DNA from: Alphaproteobacteria bacterium
GTDB lineage: Bacteria; Pseudomonadota; Alphaproteobacteria; DSM-16000; Inquilinaceae
Reading direction: 5' to 3'
Length of the DNA stretch: 64,000 bases
Assembly: GCA_028284045.1 (NCBI GenBank)
Contig: JANQSN010000056.1
Location: 113,199 to 177,198, forward strand
A program made the translations under genes and the position numbers. Below the pieces are notes generated by a model. That model saw nothing but the letters and a program-made list of their open reading frames with translations. It was not told the origin of the DNA and did no database searches. Position 1 is the first letter of the stretch, and every line of letters starts with the position of its first letter. This document shows, one piece after another, positions 1 to 8,172 of this stretch.

Positions 1-299
1 ACAGCCAGCCCGAACGCTGGATCGATGTGAGCTGGAGTGCCGATGCAGACGGCACGGACGACCATATCGGCCGGCTGAAGGCGGTGATCGCCAACGAGCC
101 CGGGGCGCTGGGCACCCTGACGACGGTGATCGGGCGCAACGGCGGCAACATCAACAATCTGAAGATCACCCACCGGTCGATCGACTTCTTCGAGATCGTG
201 GTCGACGTGACGGTGAGCGACGTTCGCCATCTGACCAACATCATCGCCGCCCTGCGCGCGACGCCGATGATCAGCGACGTCGACCGCGCACGAGCCTAG
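1..299 (+). CDS. rsh: RelA/SpoT family (p)ppGpp synthetase/hydrolase, C-terminal ACT domain (5' end outside window)
   Basis: The reading frame is open from base 3 and stops at 299, so only about the last 98 residues are present. They carry the end of the TGS-to-ACT linker (PERWIDVSW) followed by a regulatory ACT domain with the typical core LKAVIANEPGALGTLTTVIG, then NINNLKI and FFEIVVDV. In Rsh enzymes this domain senses amino-acid status and controls the balance between (p)ppGpp synthesis and hydrolysis; the catalytic half lies upstream of the window. The GTG at 27 is internal and should not be taken as a start. The symbol is a family name, because RelA and SpoT types cannot be separated from this tail. 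Confidence 0.88.
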   Translation, partial: SQPERWIDVSWSADADGTDDHIGRLKAVIANEPGALGTLTTVIGRNGGNINNLKITHRSIDFFEIVVDVTVSDVRHLTNIIAALRATPMISDVDRARA

Positions 300-318
300 A
301 TCTCGGGGGCTGGGATCG

Positions 319-723
319 TCAGGACGTCGGACCCTGCAGCGTCGGTGCCAGGATTTCCAGATGCACCCGGCACTCCGCCCGGACGCCGTCGGCCAGCGTC
401 TGGTCGTCGTCGGCCAGTGTTCGGTCGAGCCAGACGGTGCCGTCCGCCGCCTCCGCCGCGAAGGCGTGCGCGAGCGTGGGGTCGGCCGCGGCCGCGGCAT
501 CCAGGCCGGCGCGCACCCGGAGTTCCAGCGCGGTGTCCGCCGGCAGGGTCTCTGCGGCCAACAGGGTCGGCCGGTCGTCGGGCCACAGGATGCCCCGGCA
601 CAGCGCGGCATAGAGCAGGTCGTCGTGGGGGGCCGCCGCCGCCGCGTCGCCGGTCGCGGACGTGTCCGCCAGCGCCGGGACGGACCAGGTGAGGGCGAGC
701 GCCAGAGCCATCTGCTTGATCAT
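319..723 (-). CDS. Small secreted protein of unknown function
   Basis: 134 residues. The ATG at 723 gives a clear Sec signal peptide (MIKQMALALALTWSVPALA) with predicted cleavage after Ala19. The frame is open further upstream, but that extension is arginine- and proline-rich and has no coding character. The mature part is acidic and alanine-rich, with a single early cysteine (ALCRGILWPDD) and one near the C-terminus (RAECRVHLEIL), which could form a disulfide in the periplasm. I do not recognise a family. It is convergent with the upstream rsh gene, with a 19-base gap, and divergent from the OmpA-family gene. Confidence 0.6.
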   Translation of the reverse strand: MIKQMALALALTWSVPALADTSATGDAAAAAPHDDLLYAALCRGILWPDDRPTLLAAETLPADTALELRVRAGLDAAAAADPTLAHAFAAEAADGTVWLDRTLADDDQTLADGVRAECRVHLEILAPTLQGPTS

Positions 724-1090
724 GTCGGAAATTCCTGCCTCAACGCCGACTTTCGCGGACCCTACGGCATGCCCGGCCGGGCGACTGTGACGCCGCTCAC
801 ACCCGAAGGGGGCCTCGGTCGCGCGGGCCGACAGGCCGCCGCATCCGCCGCTCGTGATCTCACGATGACCGATGCTCCGGGCCGGGGCGGGGCGGCCCTG
901 GGGCAAGAGTTCGACCATGCGGGGCCGAAAGCAGGGGCCGGGCGCCACAGTTCCGGCGTCTTTCGCGACCACTTGGGCATGTTTGCGGCTGACCTGCCGC
1001 TGAATGTCTGATATTTCTCGCAAAACGACCTTCGTCCGAACCGGCAACAAGGGGACGCCGGGAGGACGCAATTCAGGGGAGAACGGGCAG
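724..1090. other. Intergenic region between divergent genes, no gene seen
   Basis: About 367 bases separate the start codons of the small secreted protein and the OmpA-family protein, so both promoters must lie here. Open frames across it have no coding character. A perfect palindrome, TCGTGA-TC-TCACGA, lies at 852-865 and could be a regulator site. I see no convincing -35/-10 pair. The Shine-Dalgarno of the OmpA-family gene (AGGGGAG) is near 1075. Confidence 0.4.
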
Positions 1091-1849
1091 ATGACGCGCG
1101 GCTTCATCGGTCTCGTCGTCGCGGCGTCGGTCGCGACCGGAGCGGGCGGCATTGGCTTGGCGACGGCACAGGACATGCCGACGCCCCAGCCGGGCACCAG
1201 CGGCGCCTTCGTTGAGGATGTGCCGGACACCGTCTACTTCGACTTCGACCGCGATGTGTTGACGCCGGAAGCGGTGTCGATCCTGGACCTCCAGGCGGAA
1301 TGGCTGCGCCAGAACCCCAGCGTCACGGTCGACCTCGCCGGTCATACCGATGCCGTGGGCTCGAATTCCTATAACCAGAATCTCGGCATGCGGCGCGCCG
1401 ACCGGGTGCGCGACTATCTGATCGCCCAGGGCATCGATGCCGGCCGCCTGACCTCGGTCGTCAGCTTCGGTGAGGAGCGGCTGGCGATCGAGACAGCGAA
1501 CCGCGAGCTGCTCAACCGGCGCGTCGTCACGGTGGTGACCAGCGGCATGCCGATCGCCGCCCCGCCGGCGCTGTGCCCGGCGCCGGGCACGAGCGAGCTG
1601 GCGCAGATCGACGATTTCGGCTCGTTGCGCGAGCGGCTGATCGGCTATGTCAGCGAAGCGCGGCAGGTGCAGGCCAATTTCCGCGGCGCCTGGCTGGAGC
1701 AGGTGGCGGAGGTGGACCTGAACGCGGAACTGACCGAGGTTTCCTGCTCCATCGCCTATGGCTATGCCGGCAGCGGCACCTATGCCGAGCGGTACATCGA
1801 CGAATGTGCCTGCTACTACGAGACGATGGTGTCGCTGCTGACCTTCTGA
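1091..1849 (+). CDS. OmpA-family protein, peptidoglycan-binding domain
   Basis: 252 residues. ATG at 1091 follows AGGGGAG and begins a signal peptide (MTRGFIGLVVAASVATGAGG...ATAQ). Residues about 45-150 form an OmpA/MotB-type peptidoglycan-binding domain: VYFDFDRDVLTPEA, then LAGHTDAVGSNSYN, MRRADRVRDYLIAQGI and NRRVV, which contain the Asp and Arg used to bind diaminopimelate. The C-terminal 100 residues hold several cysteines (CPAPG, EVSCSIAYGYAG, ECACYYE) and match nothing I know. There is no transmembrane barrel, so this is a soluble or anchored periplasmic protein rather than a porin. It probably links envelope and cell wall. Confidence 0.8.
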   Translation: MTRGFIGLVVAASVATGAGGIGLATAQDMPTPQPGTSGAFVEDVPDTVYFDFDRDVLTPEAVSILDLQAEWLRQNPSVTVDLAGHTDAVGSNSYNQNLGMRRADRVRDYLIAQGIDAGRLTSVVSFGEERLAIETANRELLNRRVVTVVTSGMPIAAPPALCPAPGTSELAQIDDFGSLRERLIGYVSEARQVQANFRGAWLEQVAEVDLNAELTEVSCSIAYGYAGSGTYAERYIDECACYYETMVSLLTF

Positions 1850-1929
1850 TCCCTGGGGTCGGCCGCCCGCGCGGGCCGGCAGGTCTGTACGGGCGGCCAC
1901 GCGGTGGCGCCCACGCGGCGGATGAATAG

Positions 1930-2211
1930 ATGGCCGACGAGAGCGGTGACGGCGACGAAGGCGCGTTGAACGCCGTTCACGATACCGAGGTCGTGCTGTC
2001 CGTGGAGCTCGGCAAGACGACGATGCCGATCCACCAGCTCTTGAAGCTGGGGCGCGGTGCCATCGTGGAGTTGGACCGCACCACGCGCGAAGCCTGCGAT
2101 ATCTACGTCAATGACCGGCTGATCGCCCGCGGCGAGGTGGTGATCGTCGAAGACCGCATCGGCGTCACGCTGACCGACATCATCCGCTCCGACAAGGGCG
2201 GCGGCGCCTGA
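1930..2211 (+). CDS. fliN: Flagellar motor switch protein FliN
   Basis: 93 residues, the usual size for a short FliN. After a variable acidic N-terminus, residues about 20-90 form the SpoA/FliN domain: VELGKTTMPIHQLLKLGRGA, VELDRTTREACDIYVND, then LIARGEVVIVEDRIGVTLTDI. FliN forms the C-ring base of the flagellar switch with FliM and FliG and takes part in CheY-dependent reversal of rotation. No other flagellar gene lies in the window, so this copy stands apart from the main flagellar cluster. A strong hairpin at 2226-2255 follows and separates it from the convergent znuA. Confidence 0.88.
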   Translation: MADESGDGDEGALNAVHDTEVVLSVELGKTTMPIHQLLKLGRGAIVELDRTTREACDIYVNDRLIARGEVVIVEDRIGVTLTDIIRSDKGGGA

Positions 2212-2225
2212 CCGCCGGATGGACG

Positions 2226-2255
2226 GGCTCGGCCGGCAAGTGAGCCGGCCGAGCC
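2226..2255. terminator. Hairpin between convergent fliN and znuA
   Basis: Perfect 12-bp stem GGCTCGGCCGGC / GCCGGCCGAGCC with a 6-base loop (AAGTGA). It lies just after the fliN stop and a few bases from the znuA stop, so it can serve both strands. There is no T-run on either side, so it is a hairpin terminator or mRNA 3' protector rather than a classic intrinsic terminator. Confidence 0.6.
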
Positions 2256-2263
2256 TCGCCTCA

Positions 2264-3475
2264 TCACGACAGGCAGTCGATCAGCGCGTCGGCATTGCGC
2301 CGCAGCAAATCTCCGTACAGAGCCGGGCCGGCCGGCAGATCGACGCCCAGCGGGTCGAGCACGCCGGTTCCGGCGTCCGTGCCGGTGATCAGGCTGTTGA
2401 CCAGCGCGGGCTCGAACTGCGGTTCGGAGAAGACGCACACGACGTCGAGGCGGGCCAACAGGTCGTGCATCTCCTGCACGCGCGCCGCGCTCGGCTGGAC
2501 CTCGGGACTGATGGTGATGGAGCCGGCGGCGGTCAGACCGAAGCGCGCCTCCAGATACTGATAGGCGTCGTGAAACACGATGAAGGGGCGCTGGCGAACC
2601 GGGGCCAGGCGGTCGTCCAACTCGGCGGTCAGGGTGTCGAGCTCTCCGATCACGGTGTCCGCGTTTGCGGCATAGGCCGCCGCGTTGGCGGGATCGGCGG
2701 TCGCAAGCGTCTCAGCGACGGCCCGCACCATAGCCTGGGCGTTGACCGGGTCGAGCCAGACATGGGTGTCCATGGCGTCGGCATGGTCGCCGTGGTCTTC
2801 GTGGCCGTGGTCGTGTTCATCGTGGGCGTGGTCGTCGTGCGCATGCTCGTCGTGGCCATGGTCGTCGTGCGCATGCTCGTCGTGGCCATGGTCGTCGTGC
2901 GCATGCTCTTCGTGGCCATGGTCGTCGTGCGCGTGCTCGTCGTGGCCATGATCGTCGTGCGCATGCTCGTCGTGGTCATGATCGTCGCGCGCATGCTCGT
3001 CATGGTCATGATCGTCGTGCGCATGGTCATCGTGGCCGTGGTCGCCGTGACCGTGGTCGCCGTGACCGTGGTCGCCGTGACTGTGGTCGTGGGTATCCCA
3101 GTCGTCTCCGGTCCGCACGGGCAGACGCGAGACGCCGTCAGCGTCGGCGAGGGCTACGGTCACCGCGTCGGCCGCCAGGGTGTCGAGGGCGTCGGGCAGG
3201 AAGTTCTCTATCTGCGGACCCGCCCAGAAGACGACCGCCGCGGACTCCAGCGCCGCGGCGTCGGAGGGGCGCATCGAATAGGTGTGCGGTGACTGGCCGC
3301 CCTCCATCAGAAGATGCGGTTCGCCGATTCCGGCCATGACGCCGGCCACGAGCGAGTGGAGCGGCTTGATCGACACCACCACGTCCGGCGTGTCGGCAGC
3401 GGCCGCCGGGGCGCCCAACGCACCGGCGAGGGCCAATGAGAGGACGGGGAGCGATCGTGCCGGTGGCAGGGTCAT
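2264..3475 (-). CDS. znuA: Zinc ABC transporter substrate-binding protein ZnuA with expanded His/Asp-rich loop
   Basis: 403 residues. ATG at 3475 begins a signal peptide (MTLPPARSLPVLSLALAGALGAPAAAA). Then come the cluster A-1 zinc-binding landmarks: SIKPLHSLVAGVM, GQSPHTYSMRPSDA (zinc His), DTHVWLDP, FHDAYQY and VCVFSEPQFEP. Between the first and second halves, roughly residues 128-228, is a very long His/Asp/Glu loop built from a 10-residue unit of the type HDDHGHDEHA plus GDHGH units. Such a loop in ZnuA is thought to capture zinc near the membrane. At about 100 residues it is much longer than the usual 20-30. Divergent from znuC-znuB-zur across a Zur-type palindrome. Confidence 0.95.
   Translation of the reverse strand: MTLPPARSLPVLSLALAGALGAPAAAADTPDVVVSIKPLHSLVAGVMAGIGEPHLLMEGGQSPHTYSMRPSDAAALESAAVVFWAGPQIENFLPDALDTLAADAVTVALADADGVSRLPVRTGDDWDTHDHSHGDHGHGDHGHGDHGHDDHAHDDHDHDEHARDDHDHDEHAHDDHGHDEHAHDDHGHEEHAHDDHGHDEHAHDDHGHDEHAHDDHAHDEHDHGHEDHGDHADAMDTHVWLDPVNAQAMVRAVAETLATADPANAAAYAANADTVIGELDTLTAELDDRLAPVRQRPFIVFHDAYQYLEARFGLTAAGSITISPEVQPSAARVQEMHDLLARLDVVCVFSEPQFEPALVNSLITGTDAGTGVLDPLGVDLPAGPALYGDLLRRNADALIDCLS
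2821..3090. repeat. In-frame tandem repeats encoding the ZnuA His-rich loop
   Basis: Seven near-identical 30-bp units from 2821 to about 3030, each similar to CGTGGCCATGGTCGTCGTGC followed by GCATGCTCGT on the + strand. A run of 15-bp units (CGTGACCGTGGTCGC) follows from about 3031 to 3090. The periods are multiples of three, so gain or loss of units keeps the znuA frame. Units differ by only one to three bases, which suggests recent slippage or recombination. Confidence 0.9.
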
Positions 3476-3552
3476 TATGGTCTCCGCGCGCGGTCGGTGC
3501 CGTGGTTGCCGGTGTCGCGTTTTCCGGCGGGGAGCGGTACGGTACTCCGGCA

Positions 3553-3577
3553 AATGACGTTATGCTATAACATTTCA
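3553..3577. promoter_or_regulatory. Zur-type operator between divergent znuA and znuCB-zur
   Basis: The palindrome GTTAT-GCT-ATAAC lies at 3559-3571. The right half extended to 3576 (TATAACATTTC) equals the right half of the Zur consensus described in enterobacteria as I recall it. It sits 84 bases upstream of znuA and 24 bases upstream of the znuC start, well placed to block both promoters. Since zur is the last gene of the rightward operon, zinc-bound Zur should repress its own operon and znuA. Confidence 0.85.
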
Positions 3578-3594
3578 TTTAGGAGCGATGACGC

Positions 3595-4443
3595 GTGGCG
3601 CTGCAGCACCTCACCCTTCAGGAGGCGACTGGACCGGCCCGGCCGGATGGCGCGCTGGTCGCCGCCCACGGGCTCGGCGTGGTGCGGGCGGGGCGATGGC
3701 TGATCCGCGACGTCTCGCTGGCGGTGCGACCCGGCGAGATCGTCACCATCGTCGGCCCGAACGGCGCCGGCAAGACGACGCTGCTGCGCGCCATGCTGGG
3801 TCTGGAGCGGAGTGACGCGGGGCGGGTGGAGCGGGCATCCGGCCTGACCACCGGCTATGTCCCCCAACGCCTGGCTATCGACCCGGCCATGCCGCTGACG
3901 GTGCGGCGGCTGATGACGCTGATCGGCCGGTCCTCGCGCGCGGCGGTCGACCGGGCGCTTTATCAGGTCGGCATCGGCCATCTCGCGGAGGCCGCGCCGC
4001 AGACGCTGTCCGGCGGCGAGTTCCAGCGTCTCCTATTGGCCCGGGCGATCAGCCGACGGCCCGGCCTGTTGGTGTTGGACGAACCGGTACAAGGCGTGGA
4101 CGTGCAGGGCGAGGTTGCGCTCTACGATCTGATCGCCCGCCTGCGCGACGATCTCGGCTGTGGTGTGCTGCTGGTCTCCCACGACCTGCACGTCGTCATG
4201 GCCCGGACCGATACGGTGGTTTGCCTGAACGGCCATGTCTGCTGCCATGGCCCGCCGGAGACGGTGGCGGAGAGCCCGGAATACCGTCGCCTGTTCGGCC
4301 CGCGCGCGGCGGAGACGCTGGCGGTCTACCGCCACCGGCACGACCATGGACACGCTGCCGACGGTTCGGTGGTGCCGTTGGCGCAGCGCCAGGAGCCGGC
4401 GCGGAAGGCGACGACGGGCGGGAACCGTGACGATGCTCGATGA
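3595..4443 (+). CDS. znuC: Zinc ABC transporter ATP-binding protein ZnuC
   Basis: 282 residues. GTG at 3595 is preceded by AGGAGCG at 3581-3587 with good spacing; the nearby ATG at 3588 is in another frame. Walker [10 protein letters not shown] is at 54-62, signature LSGGE at 138-142, Walker B LLVLDEP at 158-164 and the switch His in VSHDLH near 196. It energises zinc import through ZnuB. The C-terminus carries a short His cluster ([13 protein letters not shown]), common in zinc transporter ATPases. It overlaps znuB by 11 bases, so the two are translationally coupled. Confidence 0.93.
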   Translation: MALQHLTLQEATGPARPDGALVAAHGLGVVRAGRWLIRDVSLAVRPGEIVTIVGPNGAGKTTLLRAMLGLERSDAGRVERASGLTTGYVPQRLAIDPAMPLTVRRLMTLIGRSSRAAVDRALYQVGIGHLAEAAPQTLSGGEFQRLLLARAISRRPGLLVLDEPVQGVDVQGEVALYDLIARLRDDLGCGVLLVSHDLHVVMARTDTVVCLNGHVCCHGPPETVAESPEYRRLFGPRAAETLAVYRHRHDHGHAADGSVVPLAQRQEPARKATTGGNRDDAR

Positions 4444-5239
4444 CTTCTTCGTCCGTGCGGTGGCGGCCGGGATCGGCGTCGCCCTGGTGACGGGGCCTTT
4501 GGGCTGCTTCGTCGTTTGGCGGCGGATGGCGTTCTTCGGCGATACCATGGCCCATGCGGCGTTGCTGGGGGTCGCGCTCGGCATCTTCTTGAGCGTGAAC
4601 CTGACCGTCGGCGTGTTCGCGGTGATGGTCGCCGTGGCCGTCGCCCTCTCCTTGCTGCAGCGCCAGCACCAACTACCGTCCGACGCGCTGTTGGGCATCC
4701 TCGCCCACGCCACGCTGTCGCTCGGTCTGGTCCTGATCGCGCTGATGACCTGGGTTCGGGTCGATCTGATGGGCTATCTGTTCGGCGACATCCTGGCCGT
4801 TTCGGCAGACGACGTGATGGCGATCTGGATCGGCGGGCTGGCGATCCTCGCCGGGGTCTGCGTGATCTGGCGCCGCCTGCTGGCCGACACCGTGGCCAGC
4901 GATGTCGCCAGCGCGGAAGGGCTGTCGCCGGAGCGCGTGCGCCTGGCCTTCATGGTGTTGCTGGCGGCGACCATCGCGATTGCGATGAAGCTGGTGGGCA
5001 TCCTGCTGATCACCGCGCTGCTGATCATCCCGGCGGCGACGGCGCGGCGCTTCGCCCGCACCCCGGAGGCGATGGCCGTCCTGGCCGCGGGCATCGGCGC
5101 GGGCGCCGTTGCGGGTGGGCTGTTCGGATCGCTGCATCTCGACACGCCGGCGGGTCCGTCGATCGTGGTGGCCGCGCTCTGTCTGTTTCTCCTATCGTTG
5201 GCAGCAGGCCTCGGCCGACCGCGGGCACGGGAGGGCTAG
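4433..5239 (+). CDS. znuB: Zinc ABC transporter permease ZnuB
   Basis: 268 residues, close to the family's usual 260-270. ATG at 4433 ([21 protein letters not shown]) lies inside the end of znuC. The protein is almost wholly hydrophobic with about eight membrane spans. It has the family segments GCFVVWRRMAFFGDTMAHAA, LLGILAHATLSLGLVLIAL and a conserved KLVGILLITALLIIPAATAR block that contacts the ATPase. Frame extensions upstream of 4433 lie over znuC and are not used. zur follows after 2 bases. Confidence 0.93.
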   Translation: MLDDFFVRAVAAGIGVALVTGPLGCFVVWRRMAFFGDTMAHAALLGVALGIFLSVNLTVGVFAVMVAVAVALSLLQRQHQLPSDALLGILAHATLSLGLVLIALMTWVRVDLMGYLFGDILAVSADDVMAIWIGGLAILAGVCVIWRRLLADTVASDVASAEGLSPERVRLAFMVLLAATIAIAMKLVGILLITALLIIPAATARRFARTPEAMAVLAAGIGAGAVAGGLFGSLHLDTPAGPSIVVAALCLFLLSLAAGLGRPRAREG

Positions 5240-5241
5240 TC

Positions 5242-5631
5242 ATGGGGGCGTTGGCGGAGGGGCTGACGCGCAATCAGGCGCTGGTGCTGGATCGGTTGGT
5301 GGCGGCGGGCACGCCGCTCAGCGCGTATGCCATCCTGGATGCCTTGCGGCCGTCGGGGCTGAAGGCGCCGCTGCAGGTCTATCGGGCGCTCGACCGGTTG
5401 GTCGACCGCGGGCTGGTGCACCGGCTGGAATCGCTGAACGCCTTCATCGCCTGCTGCCACGACCAGCACGACCGTACCGCCGTGTTCCTGATCTGCCAGC
5501 GCTGCGGCGCGGTGGACGAGGAGGACGCGCCGACCCTTCAGGGCGCCATCGCCGACCTCGCCCGCGCAAGCAACTTCGCCGTGGACTCCGTCGTGCTGGA
5601 GATCAAGGGCCTCTGCCGCGGCTGCCGATAA
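5242..5631 (+). CDS. zur: Zinc uptake regulator Zur (Fur family)
   Basis: 129 residues, starting 2 bases after znuB. An N-terminal winged helix (LTRNQALVLDRLVAAGTPLS... APLQVYRALDRLVDRGLVHR) is followed by a dimerisation domain with the structural zinc site made by two CxxC pairs, C85/C88 (CQRC) and C125/C128 (CRGC). The CCHDQHD segment (71-77) supplies sensory ligands. Its place as third gene of znuC-znuB-zur, and the palindrome in front of the operon, make it the zinc-responsive repressor rather than an iron Fur. Confidence 0.93.
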   Translation: MGALAEGLTRNQALVLDRLVAAGTPLSAYAILDALRPSGLKAPLQVYRALDRLVDRGLVHRLESLNAFIACCHDQHDRTAVFLICQRCGAVDEEDAPTLQGAIADLARASNFAVDSVVLEIKGLCRGCR

Positions 5632-5643
5632 CAGCTCGGCCGC

Positions 5644-6603
5644 TCACCCCACCGGCGCGGCGAGCGGGGCCGGCGGGGCCGTCGCGGCCGGACCGCGGAA
5701 GCCGAGTTCGGCATCCAGCCGTGCCGCCAGCGCCCGGCCTTCGGCGATGTCGGTCGCCCGTAGCGGCGGGCGGACATTCGCCCAGCGGGCATCGCCGGTC
5801 CACAGCGCCAACAGACGCTTCTGCGCCGGTATCGGGGCGTAGCCCTGGACGATCACGCGGAACTGCCGGACCGCATCGAAGCCCGCTGTCATGGCCGCCG
5901 TGTCGCTCGCGTCGTAGCGATGGATGGTCTGTGCGATCGCCGCGGCGTTGAGGTTGGCCGTGGCGGAGATGCAGCCCGGCCCGCCAAGGGCGAGCGCGTC
6001 CAGCAGCGGCAGCTCCGCCCCCGGATAGACGATCAGCCCGTCGATGTCGAACAGCGCGCGGGTGTTCTCCCAATCGCCGGAGCTGTCCTTGATACCGACG
6101 ACTTGGTTGGGGAAGGCCGCTCTCAGCCGGCGGACCACGGCGACCGGCAGGCCGACCCCGGCGACCTGCGGGATATGGTAGAGGTAGAGGCGCAAGGTCT
6201 CGCGATCGACGGCATCGATCAGCCGGGCGAAGTAGTCGTAGAGACCGTCCTCCGCCACCCCCTTGAAGTAGAACGGCGGCAGCGTCATCACGCCGGCGCA
6301 GCCGAGATCGACGGCATGGCGGCTCAGCCGCGCGCTGTCGGGCAAGTTCGTCAGGCCGGTGCCCGGGATCAGCCGGGCGGGATCGATGCCGGCATTGACC
6401 AGCGCCTCCAGAAGCGCCATGCGTTCTTCCATGCCGACCGACAGCGCCTCGCCCGTGGTGCCGAAGGGGGCAAGCCCGACGCAGCCATCCGCTAGGAGAC
6501 GCTGCGCATGGTCGATATAGAGATCCTCGGCGACCGTCAGATCGTCGTTGAAGGGGGTGAGGTTGGGCGCGATGACGCCGCGCAACCGTGCAATCCCGGA
6601 CAT
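5644..6603 (-). CDS. Dihydrodipicolinate synthase family aldolase/lyase
   Basis: 319 residues, starting at ATG 6603 (MSGIARLRGVIAPNLTPFND). Family marks are GTTGE at 48-52, the catalytic Tyr142 in YLYHIPQ and the Schiff-base Lys172 in GIKDSSG. These define a class I pyruvate-type aldolase or lyase of the DapA/NanA superfamily. The sequence PQVAGVGLPVAVVRRL differs from true DapA, and no lysine-pathway genes are nearby, so the substrate is unknown; a sugar-acid or keto-acid lyase is likelier than dihydrodipicolinate synthase. Convergent with zur and divergent from manC. The frame stays open on this strand as far as 9648, but that part is a shadow of the rfb operon. Confidence 0.85.
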   Translation of the reverse strand: MSGIARLRGVIAPNLTPFNDDLTVAEDLYIDHAQRLLADGCVGLAPFGTTGEALSVGMEERMALLEALVNAGIDPARLIPGTGLTNLPDSARLSRHAVDLGCAGVMTLPPFYFKGVAEDGLYDYFARLIDAVDRETLRLYLYHIPQVAGVGLPVAVVRRLRAAFPNQVVGIKDSSGDWENTRALFDIDGLIVYPGAELPLLDALALGGPGCISATANLNAAAIAQTIHRYDASDTAAMTAGFDAVRQFRVIVQGYAPIPAQKRLLALWTGDARWANVRPPLRATDIAEGRALAARLDAELGFRGPAATAPPAPLAAPVG

Positions 6604-6741
6604 GCCTGTCGTCCTGTCGGCTCGGGGTAGGGGGCCGGCGCTGCCGGCAGCATCAGCTAGCATGGGTACGGGCCGACGGCCACGGGCAAGGATGACCCAG
6701 CGTGGCCGGCGGTGCGCGAAACGGTGGGGCCGAACCCGTTC

Positions 6742-8172
6742 ATGACCATCCTTCCCGTGATCCTGTCCGGCGGTTCCGGCACGCGGCTTTGGCCCTTGTC
6801 CCGGCAGACCTACCCCAAGCAGTTCATTCCGCTGACCGGGGATCGGTCGCTCTTCCAGGAGACGGTGTTGCGCTGCCGGGGGGCGTTGGCGCCGCCTTTG
6901 GTGGTGGCCAACGACGCGCATCGCTTTCTGGTGCGCGAGCAGGCTGCCGCCGTCGGCGTCGCTCCGGCGGACGTCATTCTGGAGCCGCTGGCTCGCAACA
7001 CCGCGCCGGCCGTCGCCGCTGCGGTGCTGGTGGCCGCGGCCAGCGATCCGGAGGTGGTGTTGGCGGTGCTGCCGTCCGACCACTGGATCCCCGACCGCGA
7101 CGGTTTTCTGGCGGCGCTGGGCCGGGCGTCGGACGCGGCCGCCGGCGGCCGGCTGGTCACCTTCGGCATCCGGCCCGACCGGCCGGAGAGCGGCTATGGC
7201 TACATCCATGCCGGCGCGGCGATCGCCGGCACCGACGGCGTCGCCGCGATCGAGCGTTTCGTGGAGAAGCCGGACACCGAGACCGCGGCGCGCCTGATCG
7301 CGGCGGGCGGCTGGACCTGGAACAGCGGCATGTTCGTGTTCCGCGCCCGCGACATGCTGGACGCGCTGTCGGCGCTGGCGCCGGAGGTCCTGGCGGCGGT
7401 CGGCGGCGCGGTCGAGCGCGCGGCGCGCGACCTCGACTTCCTGCGCCTGGATGCGGAGGCTTTTGCGGTCTCGCCGGCCATCTCGCTCGATCATGCGGTG
7501 ATGGAGAAGACCGACCGGGGGGCGGTGGTGCCGGTGTCGCTGGGCTGGAACGATGTGGGGTCCTGGGGATCGCTGGCGGCCCTGACGACGACGGACGATG
7601 ACGGGGTGACGACGCAAGGCGACGTGCTGGCCGTCGACAGCCGCGACAGCTTCCTGCGCAGCGACGGCCCGATGGTCGCGGTCGTCGGCGCCCAGGATCT
7701 GGTGGTGGTGGCCAGCGAGGATGCGGTGCTGGTCGCCGACCGGTCCGCCACCCAGGACGTCAAGCGCATCGCCGACCGGCTGGCCGCGGACGGGCGCAGC
7801 GAGCATCTGGTGCACCGCCAGGTTTTTCGCCCCTGGGGCTACTACCGCACCCTGCATGTCGGTCCGCGCTTCCAGGTGAAGGAGCTGATGGTGCATCCCG
7901 GGCATAGCCTGTCGCTGCAATACCACCACCATCGCGCCGAGCATTGGGTGGTGGTGGAGGGAACGGCCGAGGTCACCGTGGGCGAGGACCGGCGGCTGCT
8001 GCACGAGGATCAGAGCACCTACATCCCGCCGGGGGCCGTGCACCGCCTGGGCAATGCAGGCCGCATCCCGCTGAAGCTGATCGAGGTGCAGTCCGGCAGC
8101 TATCTCGGCGAGGACGACATCGTCCGGCTGGACGACCGCTATGGCCGGCCGGCGACGGCGCCTGAGCGGTGA
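6742..8172 (+). CDS. manC: Mannose-1-phosphate guanylyltransferase / mannose-6-phosphate isomerase
   Basis: 476 residues, usual for the bifunctional ManC/AlgA type. The nucleotidyltransferase signature LSGGSGTRLWPLSR (8-21) is followed by EPLARNTAPAVAAA, LPSDHWI, FVEKPDTETA and NSGMFVF. The C-terminal 110 residues form the type II phosphomannose isomerase cupin, with HPGHSLSLQYHHHRAEHWVV and TYIPPGAVHRL. It converts fructose-6-P to mannose-6-P and makes GDP-mannose for surface polysaccharide. ATG 6742 is preferred over 6712 because homologues begin near this methionine. First gene of a five-gene operon; its stop overlaps the rfbC ATG. Confidence 0.93.
   Translation: MTILPVILSGGSGTRLWPLSRQTYPKQFIPLTGDRSLFQETVLRCRGALAPPLVVANDAHRFLVREQAAAVGVAPADVILEPLARNTAPAVAAAVLVAAASDPEVVLAVLPSDHWIPDRDGFLAALGRASDAAAGGRLVTFGIRPDRPESGYGYIHAGAAIAGTDGVAAIERFVEKPDTETAARLIAAGGWTWNSGMFVFRARDMLDALSALAPEVLAAVGGAVERAARDLDFLRLDAEAFAVSPAISLDHAVMEKTDRGAVVPVSLGWNDVGSWGSLAALTTTDDDGVTTQGDVLAVDSRDSFLRSDGPMVAVVGAQDLVVVASEDAVLVADRSATQDVKRIADRLAADGRSEHLVHRQVFRPWGYYRTLHVGPRFQVKELMVHPGHSLSLQYHHHRAEHWVVVEGTAEVTVGEDRRLLHEDQSTYIPPGAVHRLGNAGRIPLKLIEVQSGSYLGEDDIVRLDDRYGRPATAPER

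Noticed and set aside
319..1230. 303-codon form of the small secreted protein
   Set aside because: The extension would overlap the OmpA-family gene and displace an excellent signal peptide to the interior.
2650..3030. Extra open frames and CRISPR-like appearance in the 30-bp repeats
   Set aside because: Repeats are contiguous without spacers and are in frame with znuA; the other frames only give Thr/Met or Trp/Ser runs from the same repeat.
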